Below are positions 8,797 to 16,346 of a stretch of DNA of 64,000 nucleotides, piece by piece. The stretch's first letter is position 1. Every line of letters begins with the position of its first letter. The DNA comes from Propionibacteriaceae bacterium (GTDB taxonomy: Bacteria > Actinomycetota > Actinomycetes > Propionibacteriales > Propionibacteriaceae). A program made the position numbers and the translations under genes. The DNA is taken from NCBI GenBank assembly GCA_016717345.1, contig JADKFR010000002.1:372001-436000 (forward strand), read 5' to 3'. The notes beneath the pieces were generated by a model. That model ran no database searches. It saw nothing but the letters and a program-made list of their open reading frames with translations, and was not told the origin of the DNA.

Positions 8797-9120
8797 ATGG
8801 CAGCCGTCGAAGCCGTGACCGACGCAACCTTCACCGCCCAGGTGCTGCAGTCGTCCAAACCCGTCCTGATCGACTACTGGGCTGACTGGTGCGCGCCCTG
8901 CAAGCAGCTCTCCCCCATCATCGATGAGCTGGCCCGCGACCACGGCGACAAGGTCACCTTCTACAAGCTCGACACGAACACCAACACCGAGACTCCGGTC
9001 AAGTACGGCGTCCTCGGGTTGCCGACGATCCAGATCTTCGTCGGTGGGGAGGTCGTGAAGTCGTTCCAGGGCGGCAAGACCAAGGCCACCCTGCTGCGCG
9101 CCCTGGAGGAGTACCTCTGA
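8797..9120 (+). CDS. trxA: Thioredoxin
   Basis: This 107-residue thioredoxin-fold protein has the active site Trp31-Cys32-Ala-Pro-Cys35-Lys and the cis-proline motif 'GLPTIQIF' near residue 70. It reduces protein disulfides such as those of ribonucleotide reductase and peroxiredoxins and is recycled by the adjacent TrxB. A strong GAGGAGG ribosome-binding site lies upstream of the ATG. The canonical WCGPC is WCAPC here, a change also found in functional thioredoxins. Confidence 0.96.
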   Translation: MAAVEAVTDATFTAQVLQSSKPVLIDYWADWCAPCKQLSPIIDELARDHGDKVTFYKLDTNTNTETPVKYGVLGLPTIQIFVGGEVVKSFQGGKTKATLLRALEEYL

Positions 9121-9134
9121 TCGCGACGTAGGGC

Positions 9135-9668
9135 TCAGCTTTCCCGGGTGGCCCGTCCGGCCGGCTCGGGGGGTGCCACGGGACGGATCGCCTCGACGAA
9201 CCGTTCGAAGGCGGTGAGCAGCCGCGGCCTTTCGACGACCGTGAGGTCCAGGTCGAGACGCCACAGCTTCTCGTCCAACCCGCGGCTGAAGCCCACGGCC
9301 CGCAGGAAGTCCCGTGGGGGTGCCTGGCAGGTGGGATGGCGACGGCTGGCCACCGCCACCACGGCCCGCAGGTCTCGCCGCAGTAGCCCTGCCGCGACGC
9401 CCTGCACCAGTCGGGTGCCCACTCCGGAGCGGACGAGGGCGGGCGCCACCCACAGCGAGCGCACCAACGCGGTCCGGTCCTCGGCCGGGACGACCAGCAA
9501 CCGGCCGGCGAGGCGACCGTCGGCGGTGGCGGCGACCCCCACCCAGCCCCACGACTGTTGCGCCGCCACGATGCCGGCATCCTCGGGATCGACGAGGGCG
9601 GCGCAGTAGGGACAGCCGACTCCAGCGAGCGCGGGCCTCCCGAGGAATGCCACTTCAGCCACGGCCAA
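9135..9668 (-). CDS. GNAT family N-acetyltransferase
   Basis: This is a 177-residue protein with the GNAT core. Residues 85-105 read 'LWVAPALVRSGVGTRLVQG', which contains the strand-4/helix-3 acetyl-CoA pyrophosphate-binding loop (R/Q-x-x-G-x-G/A type). A C-terminal strand-rich region follows. An N-terminal 'GCPYC' pair could bind metal but is not a recognised motif. Substrate is unknown. The gene is convergent with trxA (14 bp apart) and divergent from the aminotransferase gene. Confidence 0.75.
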   Translation of the reverse strand: MAVAEVAFLGRPALAGVGCPYCAALVDPEDAGIVAAQQSWGWVGVAATADGRLAGRLLVVPAEDRTALVRSLWVAPALVRSGVGTRLVQGVAAGLLRRDLRAVVAVASRRHPTCQAPPRDFLRAVGFSRGLDEKLWRLDLDLTVVERPRLLTAFERFVEAIRPVAPPEPAGRATRES

Positions 9669-9736
9669 CCTCCCGATCTCAAGTGTTCCCGGCGGTCCGG
9701 TTTCATCCTAGGCCGCGAGTGCGGCAGTCTGGTGCG

Positions 9737-11053
9737 GTGAGCCTGCCAGAGCCGTCCCGTCGGGATACCCGACTCGACACCTACGTCGATGCGTACGCGG
9801 AACGGACCCACGGCCTGACGGTGTCGGCCGTGCGAGCTCTGTTCGCCGTCGCCAACCGGCCCGAGGTGGTTTCGCTGGCCGGCGGCATGCCCAACATCGC
9901 CGACCTTCCCCGCGAGGCCCTCGGCCTGGCGGTCGACAGGCTGATCCGGGAGCAGGGCACCCAGGCCATGCAGTACGGGTCCGGCCAGGGCGAGTTGTTC
10001 ATGCGCGAGCACATCGTCGAGGTGATGGCCGAAGAGGGTATCCACGCCCATGCCGACGACGTCGTGGTGAGCTGCGGTTCCCAACAGGCCCTCGACCTGG
10101 TGACCCGGGTGTTCTGCGACCCGGGCGACGTGGTGCTCGCCGAAGGCCCCAGCTATGTGGGCGCCCTAGGCACCTTCCGCGCCTACCAGTGCCAGATCGT
10201 CCATGTGGCGATGGACGACCACGGCATCGATCCGGTCGCGCTGACGCAGGCGATCGTGACCCTGCGCGCCGCCGGCAAGCGGGTGAAGTTCCTCTACACG
10301 ATCCCGAACTTCCAGAACCCGACGGGGGTGACCCAGCCGGTCGAGCGGCGACGCGAACTGATCGCGATCGCGAAGGAGTACGACCTGCTGATCCTGGAGG
10401 ACAACCCCTACGGCCTCCTGACCCTCGAAGCCGAGCCGCTGCCGGCGCTGCGGTCGATGGACGCCGAGCACGTCATCTACCTCGGCTCGTTCTCGAAGAC
10501 CTTCGCGCCCGGGTTCCGGGTCGGCTGGGTGGTGGCGCCACCCGCCGTCCGCGAGAAGCTGGTGCTCACCCAGGAGGCGGCGACGCTCGCTCCCCCGGTG
10601 TTCTCCCAGTACGTGATCTCCTCCTACCTCGAGCAGTTCGACTGGCGCGGCCAGATCGATGTCTTCCGCGCGATGTACCGCGCCCGGCGCGACGCGATGA
10701 TGGAGGGGCTCACCGAGAATATGCCCGCCGACACCACCTGGACGCACCCCGCCGGTGGGTTCTTCGTCTGGGTGACCCTGCCGGAGGGGCTCGACTCGCA
10801 GGCGATCCTGCCGCGGGCGGTGTCCGAGCGGGTCGCCTTCACCCCTGGCCCGGCGTTCTACGCCGATGGGCTCGGCAGCCGCAATATGAGGCTTTCGTTC
10901 TGCTTCCCGACCCCCGAGCGCATCCTCGAAGGCACCCGGCGGCTGGGCAAGGTGCTGGCCAACGAACTCGAGATGCATCGCACCTTCGGCCTGCACGACG
11001 CGCCCACCCCCCACATCGAACTCCAGACCGGCCCGGCCCCGAACACCAGTTAG
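9737..11053 (+). CDS. PLP-dependent aminotransferase, class I/II (2-aminoadipate transaminase/MocR catalytic type)
   Basis: The product of about 438 residues begins at the GTG at 9737, where the sequence becomes family-like ('YVDAYAERTHGLTVSAVR'). The longer upstream extension is antisense to the acetyltransferase gene and is rejected. Conserved blocks are 'VSLAGGMPNIADLP', 'YTIPNFQNPTGVT', and the PLP-lysine site 'GSFSKTFAPGFRVGW' with Lys254. It resembles LysN/2-aminoadipate or branched-chain aminotransferases of fold type I, without the GntR domain of true MocR regulators. It lies 9 bp upstream of the ligase gene and may be co-transcribed with it. The true amino-acid substrate is not evident. 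Confidence 0.85.
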   Translation: MSLPEPSRRDTRLDTYVDAYAERTHGLTVSAVRALFAVANRPEVVSLAGGMPNIADLPREALGLAVDRLIREQGTQAMQYGSGQGELFMREHIVEVMAEEGIHAHADDVVVSCGSQQALDLVTRVFCDPGDVVLAEGPSYVGALGTFRAYQCQIVHVAMDDHGIDPVALTQAIVTLRAAGKRVKFLYTIPNFQNPTGVTQPVERRRELIAIAKEYDLLILEDNPYGLLTLEAEPLPALRSMDAEHVIYLGSFSKTFAPGFRVGWVVAPPAVREKLVLTQEAATLAPPVFSQYVISSYLEQFDWRGQIDVFRAMYRARRDAMMEGLTENMPADTTWTHPAGGFFVWVTLPEGLDSQAILPRAVSERVAFTPGPAFYADGLGSRNMRLSFCFPTPERILEGTRRLGKVLANELEMHRTFGLHDAPTPHIELQTGPAPNTS

Positions 11054-11062
11054 GCATCAGAC

Positions 11063-12028
11063 ATGAACGAGATTGCTCCCCACGGCCCGATCGTCGTGCT
11101 CGCCGGTGGGCTGTCGCACGAGCGCGAGGTTTCGTTGCGCTCCGGACGGCGAGTGGCCCAGGCGCTGCGCGACCAGGGTCGCCAGGTGGTCGAGGCCGAC
11201 GTCACCCCGGACCTGATCGGCCTCCTGCGCTCGTTGGAGAACCCCGTCGCGTTCCCGCTGCTCCACGGCGGCGTCGGCGAGGACGGCGGCCTGCAGCAGG
11301 TGCTCACCCTGCTCGACGTCGCGTACGTCGGCTCCGAGCCCACTGCCTGCCGGCGCTCCTTCAACAAGGCCGTCGGTGGACCGCTGCTGGCCCGGGCGGG
11401 CCTGGCCACCCCCCGAATGGCCGCGCTGCCCCACGACATGTTCCGCGAACTGGGTGCCGCGCACCTGGTGGCGGCGCTCGGGGAGCGGATCGGGTACCCG
11501 ATGATCGTCAAGCCGGCGCGCAGCGGCTCGGCCCTGGGCTGCAGCAAGGTCACCTCAGCCGCCGAACTCCCGACGGCGATGGTGAATGCCTACGCCTACG
11601 GCGACCTGGCGGTCATCGAGGAGTTCATCGAGGGCACCGAGGTCGCCGTCCCGGTGGTCGAACTGGACGGCCAGGTGCTCCCGCTGCCGGCGGTCGAGAT
11701 CCGTCCCAACTCCGGGATCTACGACTACACGGCCCGCTACACCGCGGGCGAGACCCGGTTCATCGCACCGGCGGACGTCAGCGACGAGGTGGCCGCCGCC
11801 TGTGCCGCGTTGGCGGTGGCTGCCCACCAGGTGCTCGGGCTGCGCGACCTCTCGCGGGCCGACATCATCGTCCGTCCGGACGGCACCCCGGTCTGCATCG
11901 AGACCAACTCCGCCCCCGGGATGACGGAGACCTCGCTGATGCCGCTCTCGGTGGAAGCTGCCGGCTACAACTTCGGCCTGCTGTGTGCCCAACTGGTCGA
12001 CAATGCCTGGGCGCGTCGGTTGGCCTAG
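11063..12028 (+). CDS. D-alanine--D-alanine ligase family protein (ATP-grasp)
   Basis: This 321-residue ATP-grasp ligase has the N-terminal 'VVLAGGLSHEREVSLRSG' (the GGxSxEREVSLxSG signature), the ATP-lid region 'MIVKPARSGSALGCSKV', and the C-terminal 'DIIVRPDGTPVCIETNSAPG', where the Asn is a Mg ligand. The biochemical role would be joining two D-alanines for peptidoglycan. Whether it is the housekeeping Ddl or a second paralogue cannot be decided here. In related actinobacteria a homologue sits beside an aminotransferase near parB, as here. It is about 15% shorter than typical DdlA/B (about 360). Confidence 0.85.
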   Translation: MNEIAPHGPIVVLAGGLSHEREVSLRSGRRVAQALRDQGRQVVEADVTPDLIGLLRSLENPVAFPLLHGGVGEDGGLQQVLTLLDVAYVGSEPTACRRSFNKAVGGPLLARAGLATPRMAALPHDMFRELGAAHLVAALGERIGYPMIVKPARSGSALGCSKVTSAAELPTAMVNAYAYGDLAVIEEFIEGTEVAVPVVELDGQVLPLPAVEIRPNSGIYDYTARYTAGETRFIAPADVSDEVAAACAALAVAAHQVLGLRDLSRADIIVRPDGTPVCIETNSAPGMTETSLMPLSVEAAGYNFGLLCAQLVDNAWARRLA

Positions 12029-12032
12029 CCCG

Positions 12033-12746
12033 ATGGCAGTGTGGGGCAAGCAGATCCTCATCGGCATCGCCGGCTGTGGCTTGGCCGCGGTGATGGTCTG
12101 GCTCGGGCTGTGGCAGATGCAGGTATTCGAGGCCAAGGAGAACAGTTCCGCCGTGGCCCGCGCCGCCCAGCCGCCCGTCCCGCTCCTCGACTTCGTGGGG
12201 ACGGATGGAGCCGTGGGCGACATCTACGGCAAGGCTGTCACCAGCTCGGGTGCCTACCTGGCGTCCCAGCAGCTCCTCGTGATCGACGCCGACGGGACGG
12301 TTCGCGTCCTCACCGCCCTGGAACTGCCCGACGGACGCGTCCTGCCGGTGGTGCGCGGCACTGTCGGCTCACCGGAGGCGTCCATTCCCCCGCCGCCGAC
12401 CGGGACGGTGACGCAGATCGGCATCTTCCTGCCGTCCGAGGCGCGGGCCGACCATCTGGTGCCCGTCGACGCGCTCGGCTCCGTCCGGCTCCCCCTGCTG
12501 GCCCAGCGGTGGCCCCAACAGCTGTTGCCGGGCTTCGTGACCTTGGGGGCTGCCTCGGCGCAGGAGCAGGGTCTCCCCCCGGCCGCCGCCGTCCTGCCCA
12601 CCGGCGAGGGCTCGTTGCAGAACATCGGGTATGCCCTGCAGTGGTGGGTGTTTGCGGCGTTCGCGGTGATCCTGACGTTCCACTTCGTCCGGACTCTTGG
12701 ACGCCGCGGGGACCTCGGTACGCTGTCGACCCAGGAGGACACATGA
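12033..12746 (+). CDS. SURF1 family protein
   Basis: This membrane protein of 237 residues has one hydrophobic segment at each end, as in SURF1 (a cytochrome c oxidase assembly factor). The N-terminal TM (about residues 7-24) ends with the conserved 'GLWQ' and the C-terminal TM follows 'NIGYALQWWVFA', the family's second signature. The ATG at 12033, 4 nt after the ligase stop, is preferred over the in-frame upstream ATG at 11985 that would overlap the ligase gene. The stop overlaps the next start (ATGA). By family it should help aa3-type oxidase assembly. Confidence 0.88.
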   Translation: MAVWGKQILIGIAGCGLAAVMVWLGLWQMQVFEAKENSSAVARAAQPPVPLLDFVGTDGAVGDIYGKAVTSSGAYLASQQLLVIDADGTVRVLTALELPDGRVLPVVRGTVGSPEASIPPPPTGTVTQIGIFLPSEARADHLVPVDALGSVRLPLLAQRWPQQLLPGFVTLGAASAQEQGLPPAAAVLPTGEGSLQNIGYALQWWVFAAFAVILTFHFVRTLGRRGDLGTLSTQEDT

Positions 12747-13174
12747 GTCACGACACTGCGACACCCCAGGACGGCGCCGGGAGGGACCTGGCGATTCCGG
12801 CCGATCAGGTCCAGCCGGTCCGGGCGGCGTTGGTGCGCTACCGGATCATGGCCTACGTCGTCGGCGTCCTGCTCGTGGTGCTCGTCCTGGTCGGGATGCC
12901 GCTGAAGTACCTCGCCGGCAACGGCGCCGTCGTCACCTGGACGGGAGTCCCCCACGGTTGGCTCTACATGCTGTTGATCGTGACCGCCTACGACCTGGGG
13001 CGGCGCGTGCACTGGCCCTGGGGACGGCTGCTCCTGATCGCGCTGGCCGGAACCGTCCCTTTCCTCTCGTTCGTGGCCGAGCACTACGCCCGCAAGGACG
13101 TCCAGGCCCGGCTGGCCGAGGTCGAGCGCGCGGCCGTCGAAGCGACCCCGGTTCCCGACACGCTCTACCAGTAA
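12743..13174 (+). CDS. DUF3817 family integral membrane protein
   Basis: The 143-residue product has an N-terminal hydrophilic stretch of about 30 residues and then three hydrophobic segments (about residues 36-55, 73-88 and 93-113). The pattern 'VRYRIMAYVVGVLLVVLV' plus 'PHGWLYMLLIVTAYDLGRR' is characteristic of DUF3817, a family with no assigned function. It overlaps the SURF1 gene by 4 bp, so it is translationally coupled to it. The 3' end faces parB across a 24-bp gap containing a palindrome. Confidence 0.85.
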   Translation: MSHDTATPQDGAGRDLAIPADQVQPVRAALVRYRIMAYVVGVLLVVLVLVGMPLKYLAGNGAVVTWTGVPHGWLYMLLIVTAYDLGRRVHWPWGRLLLIALAGTVPFLSFVAEHYARKDVQARLAEVERAAVEATPVPDTLYQ

Positions 13175-13176
13175 CT

Positions 13177-13190
13177 ATTTATCGATAAAT
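13177..13190. other. 14-bp perfect AT-rich palindrome between convergent genes
   Basis: ATTTATCGATAAAT is a perfect inverted repeat in the 24-bp gap between the DUF3817 gene and parB. It is the most AT-rich stretch for several kilobases. No U-run terminator structure is present. It might be a protein-binding site or part of a weak bidirectional termination signal; neither role is shown. Confidence 0.45.
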
Positions 13191-13198
13191 GGCTACAT

Positions 13199-14095
13199 CT
13201 ATGAAGTGATAAGGGCGGTGAGGCGTCCGAGGTCTGCCAGGTCGGCGAACTCGATGATGATCCGGCCGCGTCTTCCACTGGCCTGCACGGTGACGCGGGT
13301 GTCGAGATGGTCGATCAACGCCTCCTGGGATTCCAGGGCCTCTGCCGGTGGTTCAGCCGGAGCGCTGGCGCGCCGGGTCCGCTTGGGACCCGACTCCCCC
13401 ACGGCCACCAACTCCTCAACGGCTCGGACGGAGAGGTTCTCCTCCACTACCCGCGCGGCCAACCGCTCCATGGCCTCTGGCGTTGTCAGCATGAGGATGG
13501 CGCGGGCATGGCCGGCCGAAATCACCCCGGCAGCCACCCGGCGCTGCACGGGTAGCGGGAGTTGCAGCAGCCGGATCGTGTTGGAGATCTGCGGACGACT
13601 GCGCCGGACCCTGAGCGACAACTCCTCCTGGGTACAGCCGAAATCGCTCAGCATCTGCTGGTAGGCGGCCGCCTCTTCAAGAGGGTTCAGTTGGGCGCGG
13701 TGCAGGTTCTCCAGGAGAGCGTCCCGTAGCAGGTCAGCGTCCTCCGTCCGTCGAATGATCGCCGGAATTGTCGATAAACCGGCTTGTTGACTTGCGCGCA
13801 GGCGGCGCTCCCCCATCACCAACTCGTACCGGTTGTCCTCCACCGGTCGGACGACAATCGGCTGCAGCAGCCCGACCTCCTGGATAGAACCGACCAGCTC
13901 GGCCAACGCATCCTCGTCGAAGACCGACCGCGGCTGCTTCGGATTGGGACGAATGGCAGCCAGCGGGATCTCCTCGAACCTCGACCCTGCCGGCGGTTCG
14001 ACGAGGTCCTGGTGTGGCGCGAGATCGGGGTCGGTGCGCTGGAGCAGGTCCCCAAGTCCCCGACCGAGCCCCGTGCGGGGTTTGGGTGCGTTCAT
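13199..14095 (-). CDS. parB: Chromosome partitioning protein ParB
   Basis: This 298-residue CTP-dependent DNA clamp spreads from parS and organises the origin for segregation by ParA. The N-terminal 'RTGLGRGLGDLL' is typical of ParB. The CTP-binding and Arg-rich patch 'VRPVEDNRYELVMGERRLRAS' (read in two parts) is near residue 90, and the central HTH has 'EELSLRVRRSRPQISNTIRL'. The ATG at 14095 is chosen over the longer open frame because it overlaps the parA stop by 4 bp (ATGA) and starts the conserved sequence. It forms an operon with parA. Confidence 0.95.
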   Translation of the reverse strand: MNAPKPRTGLGRGLGDLLQRTDPDLAPHQDLVEPPAGSRFEEIPLAAIRPNPKQPRSVFDEDALAELVGSIQEVGLLQPIVVRPVEDNRYELVMGERRLRASQQAGLSTIPAIIRRTEDADLLRDALLENLHRAQLNPLEEAAAYQQMLSDFGCTQEELSLRVRRSRPQISNTIRLLQLPLPVQRRVAAGVISAGHARAILMLTTPEAMERLAARVVEENLSVRAVEELVAVGESGPKRTRRASAPAEPPAEALESQEALIDHLDTRVTVQASGRRGRIIIEFADLADLGRLTALITS

Positions 14096-15033
14096 GCGGA
14101 GAGTCCCCTCTGCTCGGTGGTGTCCATGGCCGCCCGGTGGGCCAACTCCGATGCGGCAGCCAGGTAGGCCTGAGCTCCGGCGGAGGCCGCGTGATAGGTG
14201 ATGACGCTCTGGCCGTAGCTGGGAGCCTCCGAAACCCGGACAGAACGCGGAATCACGCTGTTGAGGGTCTCGTCTGGGAAGTATTCGCGCACTTGGGCAG
14301 CCACTTGCGACGCCAGGCGGGTGCGTCCGTCGAACATCGTCAGGACCACGGTGGACAGCCGAAGGTGGTCGTTCATCGAGCCCTTGACGAGGTTGATCGT
14401 CTTGAGGAGCTGGGAAACCCCCTCCAGGGCGTAGTACTCGCACTGGATGGGGATCAAGATCTCCTGGGCTGCCACCAGAGCATTGAGGGTGAGGAGGCCG
14501 AGTGACGGCGGACAGTCGATGAAGACGTAGTCGATGTGATAGTTGGACGTGAACTCGCGCAGCACGCGTAGGAGTCGGCTCTCGCGAGCGGGGACGGAAA
14601 CGAGACCGATCTCGGCGCCGGCGAGGTCGATGGTGGCCGGCAGCACCCACAGTCCGCGCGACTCGGGGGAGCGCTGGATCAACTGGTCCAGCGAGGTCCC
14701 GTCGGACAGAGCCTCAAAGGTGCCCAGGATCCCCTCGTGGTGGTCAACCCCGAGCGCCGTCGAGGCGTTACCTTGCGGATCCAGATCGATGACCAGGACA
14801 TTGAGGCCTCCCAAGGCCAGGGCGGTGGCCAGATTGACGGTCGTTGTCGTCTTTCCGACGCCACCCTTCTGGTTGGCCACCACCAGCGTCCGGGTGTGAG
14901 GCGGACGGGGGAGTGTCGCCGTTTCACGTGAAACATAGCCAGCCAGGTCGTCCGGCAGCTCAGGTCCCGCGTCGCTGAACTCCGGCTCATCGAAGGCGGC
15001 ACGACGGGGGGTGGACGGGGGAGTGATCGACAC
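14092..15033 (-). CDS. parA: Chromosome partitioning ATPase ParA (Soj)
   Basis: This 313-residue deviant-Walker ATPase drives ParB-parS complexes across the nucleoid. The Walker A motif 'KGGVGKTTT' spans residues 56-64, including the signature Lys57-region lysine of ParA/MinD proteins, and Walker B reads 'DYVFIDCPPSLG'. A roughly 45-residue N-terminal extension carries a parS site inside its codons 34-38. The GTG start at 15033 follows AGGAGA by 6 nt. It is transcribed with parB. Confidence 0.96.
   Translation of the reverse strand: MSITPPSTPRRAAFDEPEFSDAGPELPDDLAGYVSRETATLPRPPHTRTLVVANQKGGVGKTTTTVNLATALALGGLNVLVIDLDPQGNASTALGVDHHEGILGTFEALSDGTSLDQLIQRSPESRGLWVLPATIDLAGAEIGLVSVPARESRLLRVLREFTSNYHIDYVFIDCPPSLGLLTLNALVAAQEILIPIQCEYYALEGVSQLLKTINLVKGSMNDHLRLSTVVLTMFDGRTRLASQVAAQVREYFPDETLNSVIPRSVRVSEAPSYGQSVITYHAASAGAQAYLAAASELAHRAAMDTTEQRGLSA
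14921..14934. promoter_or_regulatory. parS site 1 (inside parA)
   Basis: GTTTCACGTGAAAC is the perfect 14-bp core of the bacterial parS palindrome. It is encoded by parA codons 34-38 (Val-Ser-Arg-Glu-Thr). It should nucleate ParB loading. Confidence 0.92.
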
Positions 15034-15050
15034 CTGGTTCTCCTGATCAG

Positions 15051-15066
15051 TGTTTCACGTGAAACA
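15051..15066. promoter_or_regulatory. parS site 2 (upstream of parA)
   Basis: TGTTTCACGTGAAACA is the perfect 16-bp parS consensus. It lies 18 bp upstream of the parA start, so bound ParB could also autoregulate the parAB promoter. It is 117 bp from site 1 inside parA. Confidence 0.95.
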
Positions 15067-15119
15067 CGAGGATATCCGACGGGACCCTCACGCCCATTCC
15101 CAACACTCGCCCGTCGAGA

Positions 15120-15734
15120 CTACCGACCCTGGATTACGACAGCCCAGGTAGGGTCACTGAGCCCAGGCAGGCTGAGCTCCTCGACGACCGCATGGAGGCG
15201 ACGCCGCCTCAACTCACCGGCCGCTCCTGCAACTTCCTCGGCCGCACTGCTGCCCTTCAAGGCCACGATGCGGCCACCCTCGCCCCTCAAGGGGTCGCAC
15301 CATCCGAGCAGACGGGGGAGTGGGGCCAGGGCACGGCAGGTGACCACGTCGTAGGTCAGGGCGTGATCCTCCGCCCGTCCGCGGATCACCCGCACCCGCT
15401 CGCCCAGACCCAACTCCGCCACGGCAAGTTCCAGGAAGTTCACGCGCCGCAACAACGGCTCCAGCAGGGTGACGTGCAGATCAGGGCGCAGGATCGCCAG
15501 CGGAATCCCGGGAAGCCCGGCGCCGCTGCCGACATCGACCACCCGGGCACTCGGCGGAATCAACCGCGAACAGGAGACCGAGTTGGCTACGTGCCGATCC
15601 CAGAGCCGTCCGACCTCGCGCGGCCCGAGCAGCCCCCACTCAATTCCTCGACTTGCCAATATATCGACATAGCGACTGATTGTCTGGACCTCAGCGCCGA
15701 AGACGGCCTGGACGGCCGCCTCCGCCTGGCTCAC
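15120..15734 (-). CDS. rsmG: 16S rRNA (guanine527-N7)-methyltransferase RsmG
   Basis: This 204-residue SAM-dependent methyltransferase modifies G527 of 16S rRNA; loss gives low-level streptomycin resistance in other bacteria. The SAM motif I is 'VVDVGSGAGLPGIPLAI' near residue 65, preceded by 'GPREVGRLWDRHVANSV', both diagnostic of RsmG (GidB). Its start overlaps the jag stop by 4 bp. It belongs to the rpmH-to-parB string read away from dnaA. Confidence 0.95.
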   Translation of the reverse strand: MSQAEAAVQAVFGAEVQTISRYVDILASRGIEWGLLGPREVGRLWDRHVANSVSCSRLIPPSARVVDVGSGAGLPGIPLAILRPDLHVTLLEPLLRRVNFLELAVAELGLGERVRVIRGRAEDHALTYDVVTCRALAPLPRLLGWCDPLRGEGGRIVALKGSSAAEEVAGAAGELRRRRLHAVVEELSLPGLSDPTWAVVIQGR

Positions 15735-16300
15735 ACCTTCGGCAGGACGACGACGCGGCGCCGGGGTTCTTCGCCCTCGGACTCGCTGACCAGCCCCGCT
15801 GCCGCGACCGCGTCGTGCACGATCTTGCGCTCGAACGGGTTCATCGGCGCCAGGCGCACCGGCTCGCCGGAGGAATTGACCTCATCGATCGCTGCGGTGG
15901 CCAAACCCTGGAGGACCTTGCGCCGCTTGTCCCGATGCCCAGCGATATCGAGCATCAGCCGGCTGCGATGGCCGGTCTCGGTCATGACCGCCAGACGCGC
16001 CAATTCCTGCAACGCCTCCAACACCTCACCGTCCTTGCCAACCAGCAGCGTGGCCTTGCTCAGGACGGAGACGTGAGCCCGACCACCCTCGGTGTAGGTG
16101 TCGATGTCACCGTCGAGATCGGCGATATCGAGCAACTCCTCAAGGTAGTCAGCGGCGATCTCGCCCTCGTTGTCCAAGGCGGCTTCCCGCTTCGAGCGGG
16201 TGAATCCTGGCTCGCCCTCACCAGGTTCAGGCGTCTCGTCGATCGGCTGCGCATCCTCGACGGCCTCAAGGGTCGGCTCCAGCTCGGTGTTCTCGCTCAC
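15731..16300 (-). CDS. jag: Jag/KhpB family RNA-binding protein (KH and R3H domains)
   Basis: The product is 189 residues from the GTG at 16300, which has GAGGAGA upstream. An acidic N-terminal third of about 75 residues is followed by a KH-type segment containing 'VGKDGEVLEALQELARL' and a C-terminal R3H motif 'NPFERKIVHDAV' (Arg-x3-His pattern). The family binds single-stranded RNA and in Firmicutes partners KhpA to influence cell elongation. The N-terminal Jag_N domain is absent, as usual for actinobacterial members. It sits between yidC and rsmG in the conserved order. Confidence 0.9.
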   Translation of the reverse strand: MSENTELEPTLEAVEDAQPIDETPEPGEGEPGFTRSKREAALDNEGEIAADYLEELLDIADLDGDIDTYTEGGRAHVSVLSKATLLVGKDGEVLEALQELARLAVMTETGHRSRLMLDIAGHRDKRRKVLQGLATAAIDEVNSSGEPVRLAPMNPFERKIVHDAVAAAGLVSESEGEEPRRRVVVLPKV

Positions 16301-16346
16301 AATGTTCTCCTCATGGGCCGCGCAGAGCGCGGACGCGGGTTGGCGA

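Noticed and set aside
9314..9736. N-terminal extension of the aminotransferase frame
   Set aside because: It is antisense to the acetyltransferase gene and Arg/Pro-rich; family similarity begins only after the GTG at 9737.
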